DNA of 58,604 nt from an uncultured Cellulophaga sp. (GCA_947491225.1 CANLIE010000018.1:1-58604); one strand, 5' to 3'; positions 1-7,676 are shown, counted from the stretch's first letter. Numbers and translations: made by a program. The notes: a model not told the origin generated them from the letters alone.

Positions 1-146
1 CAGAACTTTAATTTACTAAATTTTCTGCTTTTTTCTATGAAAAATATTCACTTTTTACGTCGAACTCACGTTAAATAATAAAATTTTCTCATTCTTCTTA
101 ATTTAATAATTCAACTCCTCTGTTATCTTGTTGGCCATGTTTTTTA

Positions 147-881
147 TTACTCATAATAAGAATCTTGCCCACAAAAACCAGGAATATCAGTTTCTTTCCA
201 CTTATAATTTTCTCTTTCTTTTTGTAATCCCCTAAGTGCCTTTAGAGTATCTTCTGTCCATTCTTTTTTATGAGCAACTTCTTCTAATATAGAAGAATCA
301 AATTCGCCTTTAAGTTTATTGAAATAGTCAAGATAAGCAGCTATTCGAGAAGCTACCCACCGTCTAAAATGAAAAGAAATTCTATCTTGCTCTATTTCTA
401 ATAATTGTGTTACATTCAGTGATGACATAATATACCCATAAGGAGCTCTAGTTTTATAATTTGCATTAGGATTGACAAATGTGAGTACACCCCCATCTGA
501 AGCTTTGGTTTCTAAATATTTATAATCAGGTTTGATAATATATTTGAAATGCGAGTCAGGAAATCCAAAGAGTGCTTTTCTTGGTTTTGTAAGTATTTCT
601 TGTATTGAAGCATCTAACACAAATATAACTGCTCGTTTTCGCCAATCTTGCCAATCTTCTTGATTAATAATTACATCCATAATAAAATCTTTAAGATATC
701 TCGCATTGTCATTAGAAACTATTAAACTTAAATAATGTTCAGCTTCATATTCATTCTGAAGTTTTCTAGCATTTTCGATATGCTCATAAGGTATTTCATT
801 CAAATTATCAATTTGATACTTTTCCAACTTAGTTAAGTCTGTATTTAATTTTTTCTCAATTATACTACTTACGTCTTTCAT
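147..881 (-). CDS. Uncharacterised 244-aa protein at the end of the immunity-like array
   Basis: I do not recognise this protein. It is soluble-looking, with no signal peptide, lipobox or membrane segment. It is rich in charged and aromatic residues, with a Trp-rich stretch near residues 77-82 and a helical C-terminal third. Its ATG (879-881) lies only 4 bp beyond the stop of the broken lipoprotein copy upstream (886-888), so it is probably read from the same transcript as the effector/lipoprotein array. Because that broken copy is cut off exactly here, the gene may mark the recombination edge of the array. It could be a further immunity or accessory protein or an unrelated neighbour; the sequence does not decide. 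The frame is long and uninterrupted, so I am fairly sure it is a gene and unsure of its job. Confidence 0.6.
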   Translation of the reverse strand: MKDVSSIIEKKLNTDLTKLEKYQIDNLNEIPYEHIENARKLQNEYEAEHYLSLIVSNDNARYLKDFIMDVIINQEDWQDWRKRAVIFVLDASIQEILTKPRKALFGFPDSHFKYIIKPDYKYLETKASDGGVLTFVNPNANYKTRAPYGYIMSSLNVTQLLEIEQDRISFHFRRWVASRIAAYLDYFNKLKGEFDSSILEEVAHKKEWTEDTLKALRGLQKERENYKWKETDIPGFCGQDSYYE

Positions 882-885
882 CTAT

Positions 886-1248
886 TTATTCTATTATGTG
901 ACCTACAACAAAAGCACGTTCAGAAAAAGAAAGGTCTTCGGCTATTTTTCTATCTTTAGTTGTCAGTCTACTAGAATAACTACGTAATAAACTAAAATAA
1001 TCATCTTCACTAGATTTTCAGTTTCTATGTAGTTTTTCAAAGTTCTTTTTATTAAGAAGTATTGAATTATCAGTATTTCTTGACCACAAGAATTCTCCAA
1101 AAGCGTCTAGTTTTTCTGGATAAGAATCTCTTTTCAAAGGAACACCTTCTAAAAAAGGTTTTTGAGAATTGCAAGATACGCTTAAAAATAAAATGAGCAA
1201 TAAGTTCACTTGTAGTCTATTTAAAAGAGATTTATTACATATTATCAA
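886..1248 (-). pseudogene. Broken fifth copy of the array lipoprotein (internal TGA, 3' truncation)
   Basis: The reading frame opens with TTG (1246-1248), which overlaps the TGA stop of the preceding lipoprotein gene. It encodes a lipoprotein signal ending in a Ser-Cys lipobox, then the family signature FLWSRNTDNS. A TGA at 1018-1020 stops it after 76 residues. The same frame then continues with clear family sequence (EDDYFSLLRSY, LSFSERAFVVG) until TAA at 886-888. It lacks the last third of the family, the KKHDYYGLKLLKKHH-type tail. Intact paralogues are about 190 residues. This is therefore a degraded copy with one nonsense codon and a truncated end, unless the 76-aa N-terminal piece is kept as a small lipoprotein. 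Confidence 0.8.
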
Positions 1249-1814
1249 AGTTTATTCATAATCCCAGTTGCCTGTTTTTTGATGACAGGAGGGTTCTCTT
1301 TATATTGTTTAATGTACTTTTCTTTAAATTCAACTAACCCGTAATACTCTTTTTTCATAAACTCATCGTAATAATTTTTAGCACTGTCACTAAATATAAT
1401 ATCAAGAGCAAACTCATTATCTTTAAACTTATGGTCTTTTGGTAGTTTTTCTCGAAACTCATAAAGACTATTCACAATATGAGCTACAATATAACTCCTT
1501 TCAGGAAATGTAATATTTTCTGAATTATAATCCACGTCAATCAAAAAAATAAGATACCTATTAAGTGATTTAATGTAATCAGTTTTTTTAAGCCCTCTAT
1601 TTTTAATTTCATTAAGATTATGAGTATTCATAACAATAGCTTTAGTTTTCTTGCTCCAAATAAATGCGCCAAACTTATCTAAACTTTCTTTTGTAGATTG
1701 TCTTATTAAATCATTTTCTGTAATCGCTTGTTGAGACCCACAAGAAACTGATAAAAGGAAAGTGATATATATCACCACTATTTTAGGTACTATATTAATA
1801 AAATTAAACTTCAT
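1245..1814 (-). CDS. Array lipoprotein, most divergent copy (putative immunity protein)
   Basis: A 189-aa predicted lipoprotein. A hydrophobic signal (residues about 8-25) ends in SVSCGSQ, so Cys25 is the probable lipidation site. After it comes the family block KFGAFIWSKKT. The rest aligns with the other copies only loosely, for example FPERSYIVAHIV and EYYGLVEFKEKYIKQY. It follows a ~40-codon remnant of the zinc-peptidase 3' end (stop at 1820-1822) by 5 bp. It overlaps the next, broken copy at TTGA. The family is unknown to me. The immunity role is inferred from its place behind the effector tail and from periplasm-facing lipidation. Its divergence would suit an immunity protein matched to a different effector variant. 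Confidence 0.75.
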   Translation of the reverse strand: MKFNFINIVPKIVVIYITFLLSVSCGSQQAITENDLIRQSTKESLDKFGAFIWSKKTKAIVMNTHNLNEIKNRGLKKTDYIKSLNRYLIFLIDVDYNSENITFPERSYIVAHIVNSLYEFREKLPKDHKFKDNEFALDIIFSDSAKNYYDEFMKKEYYGLVEFKEKYIKQYKENPPVIKKQATGIMNKL

Positions 1815-1819
1815 AAGTT

Positions 1820-1940
1820 CTATTTATAAAAATCTTTACACTCTTTTTTTGCAATCTCTGCTTGGTGTTTCCCAAAATACGTTCTATTATTAATGTAATC
1901 CATATAATTTTTCGTTTTTGCTTGAATTATTTTTAAGATT
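1820..1940 (-). pseudogene. Remnant of zinc-peptidase 3' end (Met-turn to stop), copy a
   Basis: On the minus strand this reads LK-IIQAKTKNYMDYINNRTY and continues through GKHQAEIAKKECKDFYK to a TAG. It is the last ~40 codons of the intact effector gene (4124-5737) with a few substitutions. The catalytic HExxH part is absent. It sits 5 bp before the lipoprotein gene that ends at 1245. The boundary on the upstream side is at the same place (just before LKVTQ) as in the other two remnants. I call it a leftover of cassette duplication, not a functional gene. Confidence 0.85.
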
Positions 1941-2125
1941 TAAAATACTAATTATATACCTGTATTTTTATATTTTTTTTTATGACTTTAATCTTCAATA
2001 ATCCTTTTTTTTGATGGGATGGTATCTTCTTCTATATACTGAAAATAATGTTTAAGATGATGTTTTTTTAATAATTTTAACCCGTAATAATCGTGTTTTT
2101 TAAACTCTCTATTATATTTATTAGC
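1930..2125. repeat. Near-identical direct repeat, copy 1 (partner about 2690-2885)
   Basis: This stretch covers the upstream edge of remnant a, a ~45-bp AT-rich spacer and the 3' end of the lipoprotein gene at 1988. It matches the segment 760-761 bp further on almost base for base, for example at 1981-2100 against 2741-2860. The 3' ends of the two lipoprotein genes therefore encode identical last ~42 residues, although their middle parts differ. This points to recent duplication or gene conversion limited to this tract. Confidence 0.85.
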
Positions 2126-2566
2126 AACCCGTGGCATTAAAAATCTATTGACCCATTTAGTTTTTTTAAAAAGAGAGCCCTCTTTGAATTTTTTCTGACA
2201 TTTATATAAATATTCTACAAGATAAGCCGAAACATAAGCATTTTCTTCAAACGAAAGTTCTTTGGGAATAGGGTTTGAATAGATTAACTCGCTAGAATAA
2301 TTGTGTAAAAAGCCATAGTAAGGATCTTCCCCCGATTTAACTGTTTTGTATATATAGTTTAATTTTTTTTTATTAATTCTAATAATACTATCAGTATCTC
2401 TCGACCAAATAAATTTTTTAAATGATTCTAAGTCTTCAGGTTTACTATTTTTTAATAAATCATTTTGTGAACCACAAGAAACAATTATAAAGATATTAGC
2501 TAATAAGAAGCTTACCTTTATTATTTTTTGATATTTAAAATCATTAATTAAGTATATCAATTTCAT
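1988..2566 (-). CDS. Array lipoprotein (putative immunity protein)
   Basis: A 192-aa predicted lipoprotein. The hydrophobic segment at residues about 15-30 ends in IIVSCGSQ (Cys31). The family blocks follow in order: SFKKFIWSRDTDS, a variable middle, NAYVSAYLVEYLYKCQKKFK, and the C-terminal KHDYYGLKLLKKHHLKHYF with a basic tail. It is closest to the next copy (2748-3341): the last ~42 residues are identical and the middle is diverged. Its ATG lies 14 bp after the stop of peptidase remnant b. No enzyme motif is visible. The role as periplasmic immunity protein is inferred from context and lipidation. Confidence 0.75.
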   Translation of the reverse strand: MKLIYLINDFKYQKIIKVSFLLANIFIIVSCGSQNDLLKNSKPEDLESFKKFIWSRDTDSIIRINKKKLNYIYKTVKSGEDPYYGFLHNYSSELIYSNPIPKELSFEENAYVSAYLVEYLYKCQKKFKEGSLFKKTKWVNRFLMPRVANKYNREFKKHDYYGLKLLKKHHLKHYFQYIEEDTIPSKKRIIED

Positions 2567-2580
2567 AATAAAGCAGATAT

Positions 2581-2702
2581 CTATTTGTAAAAATCTTTAC
2601 ACTCCTTTTTTGCTATCTCTACTTGGTGTTTTGCAAAGTAGGTTCGATCGTTGATATAATCCATATAATTTTTGCTTTTTGCTTGGGTTACTTTTAAGAT
2701 TT
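2581..2702 (-). pseudogene. Remnant of zinc-peptidase 3' end, copy b
   Basis: On the minus strand it reads LKVTQAKSKNYMDYINDRTY, continuing through AKHQVEIAKKECKDFYK to TAG (2581-2583). It is nearly identical to the end of the intact effector. An in-frame TAA lies just upstream, so it is not expressed as part of a longer protein. It could at most make a ~30-aa peptide from the Met-turn ATG. It precedes the lipoprotein gene at 1988-2566 by 14 bp, much like the 11-bp gap between the real effector and its lipoprotein. Confidence 0.88.
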
Positions 2703-2885
2703 AAAATACTAATTATATACCTGTATTTTTATATTTTTTTTATGACTTTAATCCTCAATAATCCTTTTTTTTGATGGGATGGTATCTTCTTCTATATACT
2801 GAAAATAATGTTTAAGATGATGTTTTTTTAATAATTTTAACCCGTAATAATCGTGTTTTTTAAACTCTCTATTGTATTTATTGGC
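2690..2885. repeat. Near-identical direct repeat, copy 2 (partner about 1930-2125)
   Basis: This is the second copy of the tract described at 1930-2125. It has the same AT-rich spacer and the same lipoprotein 3' end, offset by 760-761 bp. A run of eight versus nine Ts accounts for the one-base change of offset. Confidence 0.85.
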
Positions 2886-3341
2886 AATACGAGGAGCTAA
2901 AAAAGTATTGACCCATTTTGTGTTTTTGAAAACATCTTCATTTTTAAATTTTTTATTACATTTATATAAATACTCTACGAGATAAGCAGAAACATAAGCA
3001 TTTTCTGATAAAGATAATTCTTCTGGTATTGGTTTTGAAAGGGTTAAGTAATTAGAATAATTATCTAATAATCTAAAATAGACATCTTCCCCCCTTTTAA
3101 CAGTTCTATAGATATATTTGAGATTTTTTTTATTAATCTTAATAGTACTATCGGTGTTTCTTGACCATATAAATTTTTTGAAAGATGCAAGGTCTTTAGG
3201 TTTTTCATTTTTTAACAAATTATTTTCTGTGATACTTTTTCCCGAACCACAAGAAATTATCATTAAAAAAATAACCAATATGCAATTTACAGTTATTACT
3301 TTTTGATATTTTAACGAGTTAATCTGAAATATGAATCTCAT
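2748..3341 (-). CDS. Array lipoprotein (putative immunity protein)
   Basis: A 197-aa predicted lipoprotein. The hydrophobic N-terminus ends in LMIISCGSGK (Cys31). The same blocks as its neighbours follow: SFKKFIWSRNTDS, NAYVSAYLVEYLYKCNKKFK and the C-terminal KKHDYYGLKLLKKHHLKHYF. It follows peptidase remnant c by 14 bp. The C-terminal ~42 residues are identical to the copy at 1988-2566, and the 3' untranslated side is repeated too. It is the same fold-type as the other copies, with no known domain. The immunity function is an inference from gene order. Confidence 0.75.
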   Translation of the reverse strand: MRFIFQINSLKYQKVITVNCILVIFLMIISCGSGKSITENNLLKNEKPKDLASFKKFIWSRNTDSTIKINKKNLKYIYRTVKRGEDVYFRLLDNYSNYLTLSKPIPEELSLSENAYVSAYLVEYLYKCNKKFKNEDVFKNTKWVNTFLAPRIANKYNREFKKHDYYGLKLLKKHHLKHYFQYIEEDTIPSKKRIIED

Positions 3342-3355
3342 AACAAGACAGGTAT

Positions 3356-3475
3356 TTATTTATAAAAATCTTTGCACTCTTTTTTTGCGATCTCTGCTTG
3401 GTGTTTTGCAAAATAGGTTCGGTCATTAATATAGTCCATATAGTTTTTGCTTATGTTATTTTTTAACCGACAGAA
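3356..3475 (-). pseudogene. Remnant of zinc-peptidase 3' end, copy c
   Basis: On the minus strand it reads LKNNISKNYMDYINDRTY, then AKHQAEIAKKECKDFYK and TAA (3356-3358). It has the same Met-turn-to-stop content as copies a and b, but a different upstream junction (about 3460-3533). It arose from, or has been separated from, its neighbours differently. It lies 14 bp before the lipoprotein gene at 2748-3341. Confidence 0.86.
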
Positions 3476-3533
3476 GTATTATATTTTTATCGTCTTTATA
3501 AGTAAAAGCAATAACAACTCTATTGTAAGAGTT

Positions 3534-4112
3534 CTAATCAATAATCCTCTTTTTTGATGGGATGGTATCGTTTAAAAGTTCATCAGGAAAATATTTATAA
3601 TATTTGAGATGATGTTTTTTTAATAATTTTAATCCGTAATAATCGTGCATTTTAAATTCTTTGTTAAAATTATTGCTAATCCATTGACCTAATAACATAT
3701 ATGCAAATTTAGAATTCTTATATAAGTCATCTTTTTTGAATTTTTTTTGGCATCTATATAAATATTCTATAACATAACCAGAAACGTAGGCTCTCTCAGA
3801 CAAAGACAATTCTTTTGATATAGGGTCTACTGTTGTCAAGGCTACTGCATAACTACGTAAAAAACTAAAATAGTCATTTTCACTGGCTTTTGTTTGTTTC
3901 AGAATTCTTTTTAGGTTTTTATGATTTATTACAAGAGAATTATCTGTATTTCTTGACCAAATAAACTTTTCAAATGAAGCTACATCTTTGAATATTTCTT
4001 TTTCTGATAACTCATTTGTTGAAGGGCTTTTTTGTGAAGCACAAGAAATGCTGACCAATAAAATAAATGTAACAAAACCTAAATTTATTATTCTTTGATA
4101 TATGAACTTCAT
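3534..4112 (-). CDS. Lipoprotein directly behind the zinc-peptidase effector (putative cognate immunity)
   Basis: A 192-aa predicted lipoprotein. The hydrophobic segment ends in LLVSISCASQ. It carries the family blocks SFEKFIWSRNTDNS, RAYVSGYVIEYLYRCQKKFK and KMHDYYGLKLLKKHHLKYYK. Its ATG lies 11 bp after the stop of the intact zinc peptidase, the classic spacing of an effector/immunity pair, so it is the best candidate for the cognate immunity protein. Lipidation would place it in the periplasm or outer membrane, which fits a peptidase acting outside the cytoplasm. It has no recognisable enzyme motif. It could instead be an accessory lipoprotein. I am sure of the gene and moderately sure of the role. 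Confidence 0.78.
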   Translation of the reverse strand: MKFIYQRIINLGFVTFILLVSISCASQKSPSTNELSEKEIFKDVASFEKFIWSRNTDNSLVINHKNLKRILKQTKASENDYFSFLRSYAVALTTVDPISKELSLSERAYVSGYVIEYLYRCQKKFKKDDLYKNSKFAYMLLGQWISNNFNKEFKMHDYYGLKLLKKHHLKYYKYFPDELLNDTIPSKKRIID

Positions 4113-4123
4113 AATTAAGCTGT

Positions 4124-5737
4124 TTATTTGTAAAAATCTTTACACTCTTTTTTTGCCTGTTCTGCTTGATGTTTCGCAAAGTACGTTCTATCATTAATAT
4201 AGTCCATATAGTTTTTGGTTTTTGCTTGGGTCACTTTCAGCCCAGATACTCGATTAATATCTATTTTTCTAAGTTTATCTTTTTGTTTAGTTATGGATTT
4301 TTTAGTAGTTGTTATATCTTCTTCTAATCTTTTAATTTCAAGCAATTCTTGTGATGTAGGGTTATTTTTACTTTTTGCTTTTTGTAAAAGAGATATCCTT
4401 TCTTTTAAATAATTTTCTTGATGAGCAATTAAATCGTTAATCTCTTTCTTTCCATCTACAACACTTTGACTGCGTGTGAGTTTATCCAACTTATCATTCG
4501 TGTCAGTCATTTCGGTAACATCTTTAAAAAACGTATGTTCCAGTCCTAGCATATGCCCTATTTCGTGCGCGAATACGCTAGTATCACTTAACCCATTGTT
4601 AAAGATAACAGTTCCTTGACTGCGTATAGGATTTGCTTGTGAGAATCCAATAAAATTAGGGTCAATATAATTCTTGTCAGTCACAAAAATGAGTGCGCCT
4701 TTATGCGTTTTGCCATATTTAGCAAAATACGTATCCTCTAGTTGATCTACTAAAAATCGTGAATATGTTATATCTTTTGTGTGATATCGTTTATTACCAT
4801 CTTCATCAAGAGATACAGTGGGTTTAACTACATCAACTGGTTTATAATCCCAATCTTGAAATATTCCTTTTTTATAAAATTGCGCCCAATTGTCTTTAGT
4901 AATATCTATAACAACACATTCTGGATTTGGTTGTACTGGCGCAATAGCACATTGAATACCTACCTGACTAAAAGCCTTATTATTTAGGCTATCTAACAGC
5001 GTTGTACCATTTGTTGCCTTTTTATAAAGTGCTTGTGCATCTGTTCTCTCGGTGCTTGTGTTGGATTTAAAAACCACGGGGATAATTTTAACCGCAAGCG
5101 TTTCAATATTATTAGGAGCCATTTCTATTTTGCCAACTTCATCACCATTATAATCTTGTATGCTAATGTATTCTTTTTGTGTAAAGGTGTTTAATGCCTT
5201 AATTTCTATAGCTGTGCCTTTCTTTTTTAGTTTATCTAATTTTATAGGCGGATTACTCCCTGCATCTGATGTTTTACCGTACGATATTTCAAAATTAGGG
5301 TTTTTTGCGATGGTTAAAAAATCAGTTTTTTCATCCTTCCCACTTATCAAGGCTGTTTTAATATTTATAGTAGCTACCTTCCCTTTGGGAAGATTAATCC
5401 AAGTGACAGGATAATCTTTGCCGCAGTACTGCACTATTTCATACATTTCTTTTAAAATTGCCTGCTTTTGAGGGTCTGTACCCCCTTTTATAAATTGGCT
5501 ACTTGGTTCATCCAGTATATGACTAATATCAGAAACAGGGGTGTTTTGAAATTTTACAATTTTTGAAAAATTAGTATCCATTTCACACCAGTCTATCCCA
5601 TATTCACCAGTAAATTTAGTAGGGTCTATAGGCGAAGGGGTTACAGTAGCTATATATTTTGCGGGTAGTATTGGCATTAAACTTGCCGATCTGGTTTCTC
5701 CGTCTTCAAAAGTTATTCTAAATGTAGTTTTTTTCAT
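4124..5737 (-). CDS. Metzincin-type zinc metallopeptidase, probable T6SSiii effector
   Basis: A 537-aa protein without a signal peptide. The zinc-binding motif HEIGHMLGLEHT (His391, Glu392, His395, His401) is the extended HExxHxxGxxH of metzincins. NYMDY with Met511 is a Met-turn resembling that of pappalysin-like (M43) peptidases. About 110 residues separate the two, largely a charged helical stretch (about 425-495) that looks like a coiled-coil insertion. Residues 1 to about 200 are unassigned and may be the secretion or adaptor part. The start overlaps the upstream TssD-like gene as TAATG, so the two are translationally coupled. The protein probably rides on that Hcp, since it lacks an export signal. 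The next gene is a lipoprotein 11 bp away. The catalytic motif is certain; export by T6SS is inferred. Confidence 0.85.
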   Translation of the reverse strand: MKKTTFRITFEDGETRSASLMPILPAKYIATVTPSPIDPTKFTGEYGIDWCEMDTNFSKIVKFQNTPVSDISHILDEPSSQFIKGGTDPQKQAILKEMYEIVQYCGKDYPVTWINLPKGKVATINIKTALISGKDEKTDFLTIAKNPNFEISYGKTSDAGSNPPIKLDKLKKKGTAIEIKALNTFTQKEYISIQDYNGDEVGKIEMAPNNIETLAVKIIPVVFKSNTSTERTDAQALYKKATNGTTLLDSLNNKAFSQVGIQCAIAPVQPNPECVVIDITKDNWAQFYKKGIFQDWDYKPVDVVKPTVSLDEDGNKRYHTKDITYSRFLVDQLEDTYFAKYGKTHKGALIFVTDKNYIDPNFIGFSQANPIRSQGTVIFNNGLSDTSVFAHEIGHMLGLEHTFFKDVTEMTDTNDKLDKLTRSQSVVDGKKEINDLIAHQENYLKERISLLQKAKSKNNPTSQELLEIKRLEEDITTTKKSITKQKDKLRKIDINRVSGLKVTQAKTKNYMDYINDRTYFAKHQAEQAKKECKDFYK

Positions 5738-6435
5738 TAGTCTTTATTTTTTTGCTCAACTACTTTTAATTCAATTTGTTCTAAATCATTACTAATAACA
5801 ATGTTTCGAAGCGTGTCATTAGATAATACATCGCCATTATATTCAAAATCATACTCTGCATCATTTAGATCAATTGTTAGGCTATCACCTATACGGTTTC
5901 TAGTTTCTATGTTTAGCACGATGATGTCCCCCTTTTTGTAATCGTCAATTGCTTCACCATCTGTATTGGTTAAATAATAATTTGTTACTTTCTTCCCATT
6001 ATCAATAACAGTCGGTTGCGTAGTAAGCATTGCAGGGTCTGTTACCGCCCAATATCTTTTTAACATTACTTCTCCGTTACGGATAATTGTTGCAGGGGAT
6101 AAGTTGAAATTCACTACAAACGGTTGGCTGTCCGTTGCCGTAAATTGATAATTGCAATACAGACAATACACATCTAATAATTCAATCGTAGTGCTTTTTC
6201 TCATTCCGTTTACAGGTAAAAACACAATTTTAATACGCTTTTTCTACATAGTGGGGTGTGCTGCCCATTCATAAAAAGTAGTATCTTTACTGGCTTCTAT
6301 AGTAAATTTAAAAGGGTATGCATTAGGCTTGTTGCTTGGGCGGCCTGTATAATCGGAGTTCTGAAAAAAGCCTAAAAAGAAATCTAAGACTCTGTATTTC
6401 TTATCGTCTATATAAAGGTTAACATTTATGCTCAT
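5737..6435 (-). pseudogene. tssD: TssD (Hcp) of T6SSiii with C-terminal extension, interrupted by in-frame TAG
   Basis: Residues 1-63 match the N-terminal half of Bacteroidota Hcp (TssD): MSINVNLYIDDKKYRVLDFF, TGRPSNKP, then FYEWAAHP. TAG at 6244-6246 interrupts the frame. It then continues without shift through KKRIKIVFLPVNGM, the second Hcp half (ELLDVYCLYCNYQF) and a ~110-residue extension. The whole would be 232 residues against ~130 for a plain TssD, so it is an evolved or cargo-type Hcp. The extension (GDIIVLNIETRN, YDFEYNGDVLSND) resembles a small beta domain that may bind the following effector. A single base change explains the TAG. As it stands the gene yields either a 63-aa stub plus a GTG-started 162-aa fragment, or full length by readthrough. 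No other T6SS structural gene is in the window. Confidence 0.8.
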
Positions 6436-6782
6436 TTATAATTTGGGTTCATTAAAACTTTAAAATTAAAGCAATCTAGCTATTTTAAGTTTTAAATTCC
6501 TACATTTTTTTATTTAATCGATTAAAGGTATTCTGGCAAATTAGCACTTTAGTATTTTAGGAAAATTAACAAAGGGTTTACAGCTAATATAATACCAAAC
6601 ACAATTGCTATATGCTCTCAAAAACGAAAAGCATTCACTTGCTTACAGTCTTTATTACCCACTATTAAGCGAATCATGTGCCAAACAGATTGTCCTTAAT
6701 AGGGTGTTTTAGATTTAACCCGCTTTATACATTTTAATAAAAAAAGAAAACCATTACCTTTAGGGCTTCTAATACAAAATAT
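6436..6782. other. Intergenic stretch between the divergent tssD and DUF808 genes
   Basis: No gene is visible in these 347 bases. It must hold two divergent promoters. On the plus strand TACCTTTA (6755-6762) is a near-match to the Bacteroidota -7 element, about 20 bp before the DUF808 start. I could not pick a convincing promoter for the tssD side. No clear repeat or mobile-element end was seen. Confidence 0.5.
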
Positions 6783-7676
6783 ATGGCGTCAGGTTTTTTT
6801 GCATTGTTAGATGATATTGCAGCTCTTATGGATGATGTTGCTGTAATGAGTAAAGTTGCAGCTAAAAAAACAGCAGGTATTTTAGGAGATGATTTGGCTG
6901 TAAATGCAGAAAAAGCATCTGGGTTTATATCAGACAGGGAACTGCCTGTATTATGGGCAATTACCAAAGGCTCTTTTTTAAATAAGCTTATTATTTTACC
7001 TTTTGCCTTCCTATTAAGCGCATTTATACCTATAGCAGTTACTATTATTCTTGTTTTGGGTGGATTGTATTTAGCTTATGAAGGTGCCGAAAAAATATAT
7101 GAATTTTTAGCAGGTCACAAACACGATAGTAGTATTCTTTTAGATGAAAACATTACTATAGAAGAGTTAAAGGTTATAGAAAAAGAACGTATAAAGTCTG
7201 CCATTGTAACAGATTTTATCTTGTCTGTAGAAATTGTAATTATTGCATTAGGCACTGTTACCAAAGAACCTATTTCTACTCAGATTATGGTGGTAACAAT
7301 AATTGCTATAATAGCTACAGTTGGCGTGTATGGTATTGTTGCTTTAATTGTTAGAATGGATGAATTTGGTTTAAAATTGATAAACCTAAATGAGCAAGAC
7401 AATAGTTTTTCAGACAAAGTAGGGAAACTACTAGTAAATGCATTACCGTGGGTTATTAAATTTTTGGCTATAGTTGGCACCCTTGCATTACTTTCCGTTG
7501 CTGGTGGTGTATTTGCTCACAATATTGATTTTTTACATCATTTAATTGAAGATATTCCACTGCCAGGAATGCTAAAAGAATTTCTTTTAGGCCTTGTTAT
7601 TGGGCTTATAACTTTACCTATAATTGGTTTACTTAGAAAAATATTTAGTAAAAAAAACATTAATCACAAGAACTAA
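6783..7676 (+). CDS. DUF808 (YedI-like) inner-membrane protein
   Basis: A 297-aa membrane protein. The N-terminus MASGFFALLDDIAALMDDVA with the following KVAAKKTAGILGDDLAVNA is the hallmark of the DUF808/YedI family. About seven hydrophobic segments follow. The family is widespread and its function is unknown. The length matches the usual ~300 residues. It is transcribed away from the effector array, and a strong two-way terminator follows at once, so it is a single-gene unit. Confidence 0.92.
   Translation: MASGFFALLDDIAALMDDVAVMSKVAAKKTAGILGDDLAVNAEKASGFISDRELPVLWAITKGSFLNKLIILPFAFLLSAFIPIAVTIILVLGGLYLAYEGAEKIYEFLAGHKHDSSILLDENITIEELKVIEKERIKSAIVTDFILSVEIVIIALGTVTKEPISTQIMVVTIIAIIATVGVYGIVALIVRMDEFGLKLINLNEQDNSFSDKVGKLLVNALPWVIKFLAIVGTLALLSVAGGVFAHNIDFLHHLIEDIPLPGMLKEFLLGLVIGLITLPIIGLLRKIFSKKNINHKN

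Noticed and set aside
1762-1775. Perfect GTGATATATATCAC palindrome like the CRP/FNR-type sites
   Set aside because: It lies inside the signal-peptide coding part of an array lipoprotein, with no -7 element 22 nt away, so it is probably chance.
1815-3533. CRISPR-like or satellite repeat array
   Set aside because: The repeating units are ~760-bp gene cassettes with clear coding homology, not short repeats with spacers.
5737-6225. A separate 162-aa gene starting with GTG after the TssD stub
   Set aside because: The same frame runs through the TAG without shift and completes the TssD fold, so one interrupted gene is the simpler reading.
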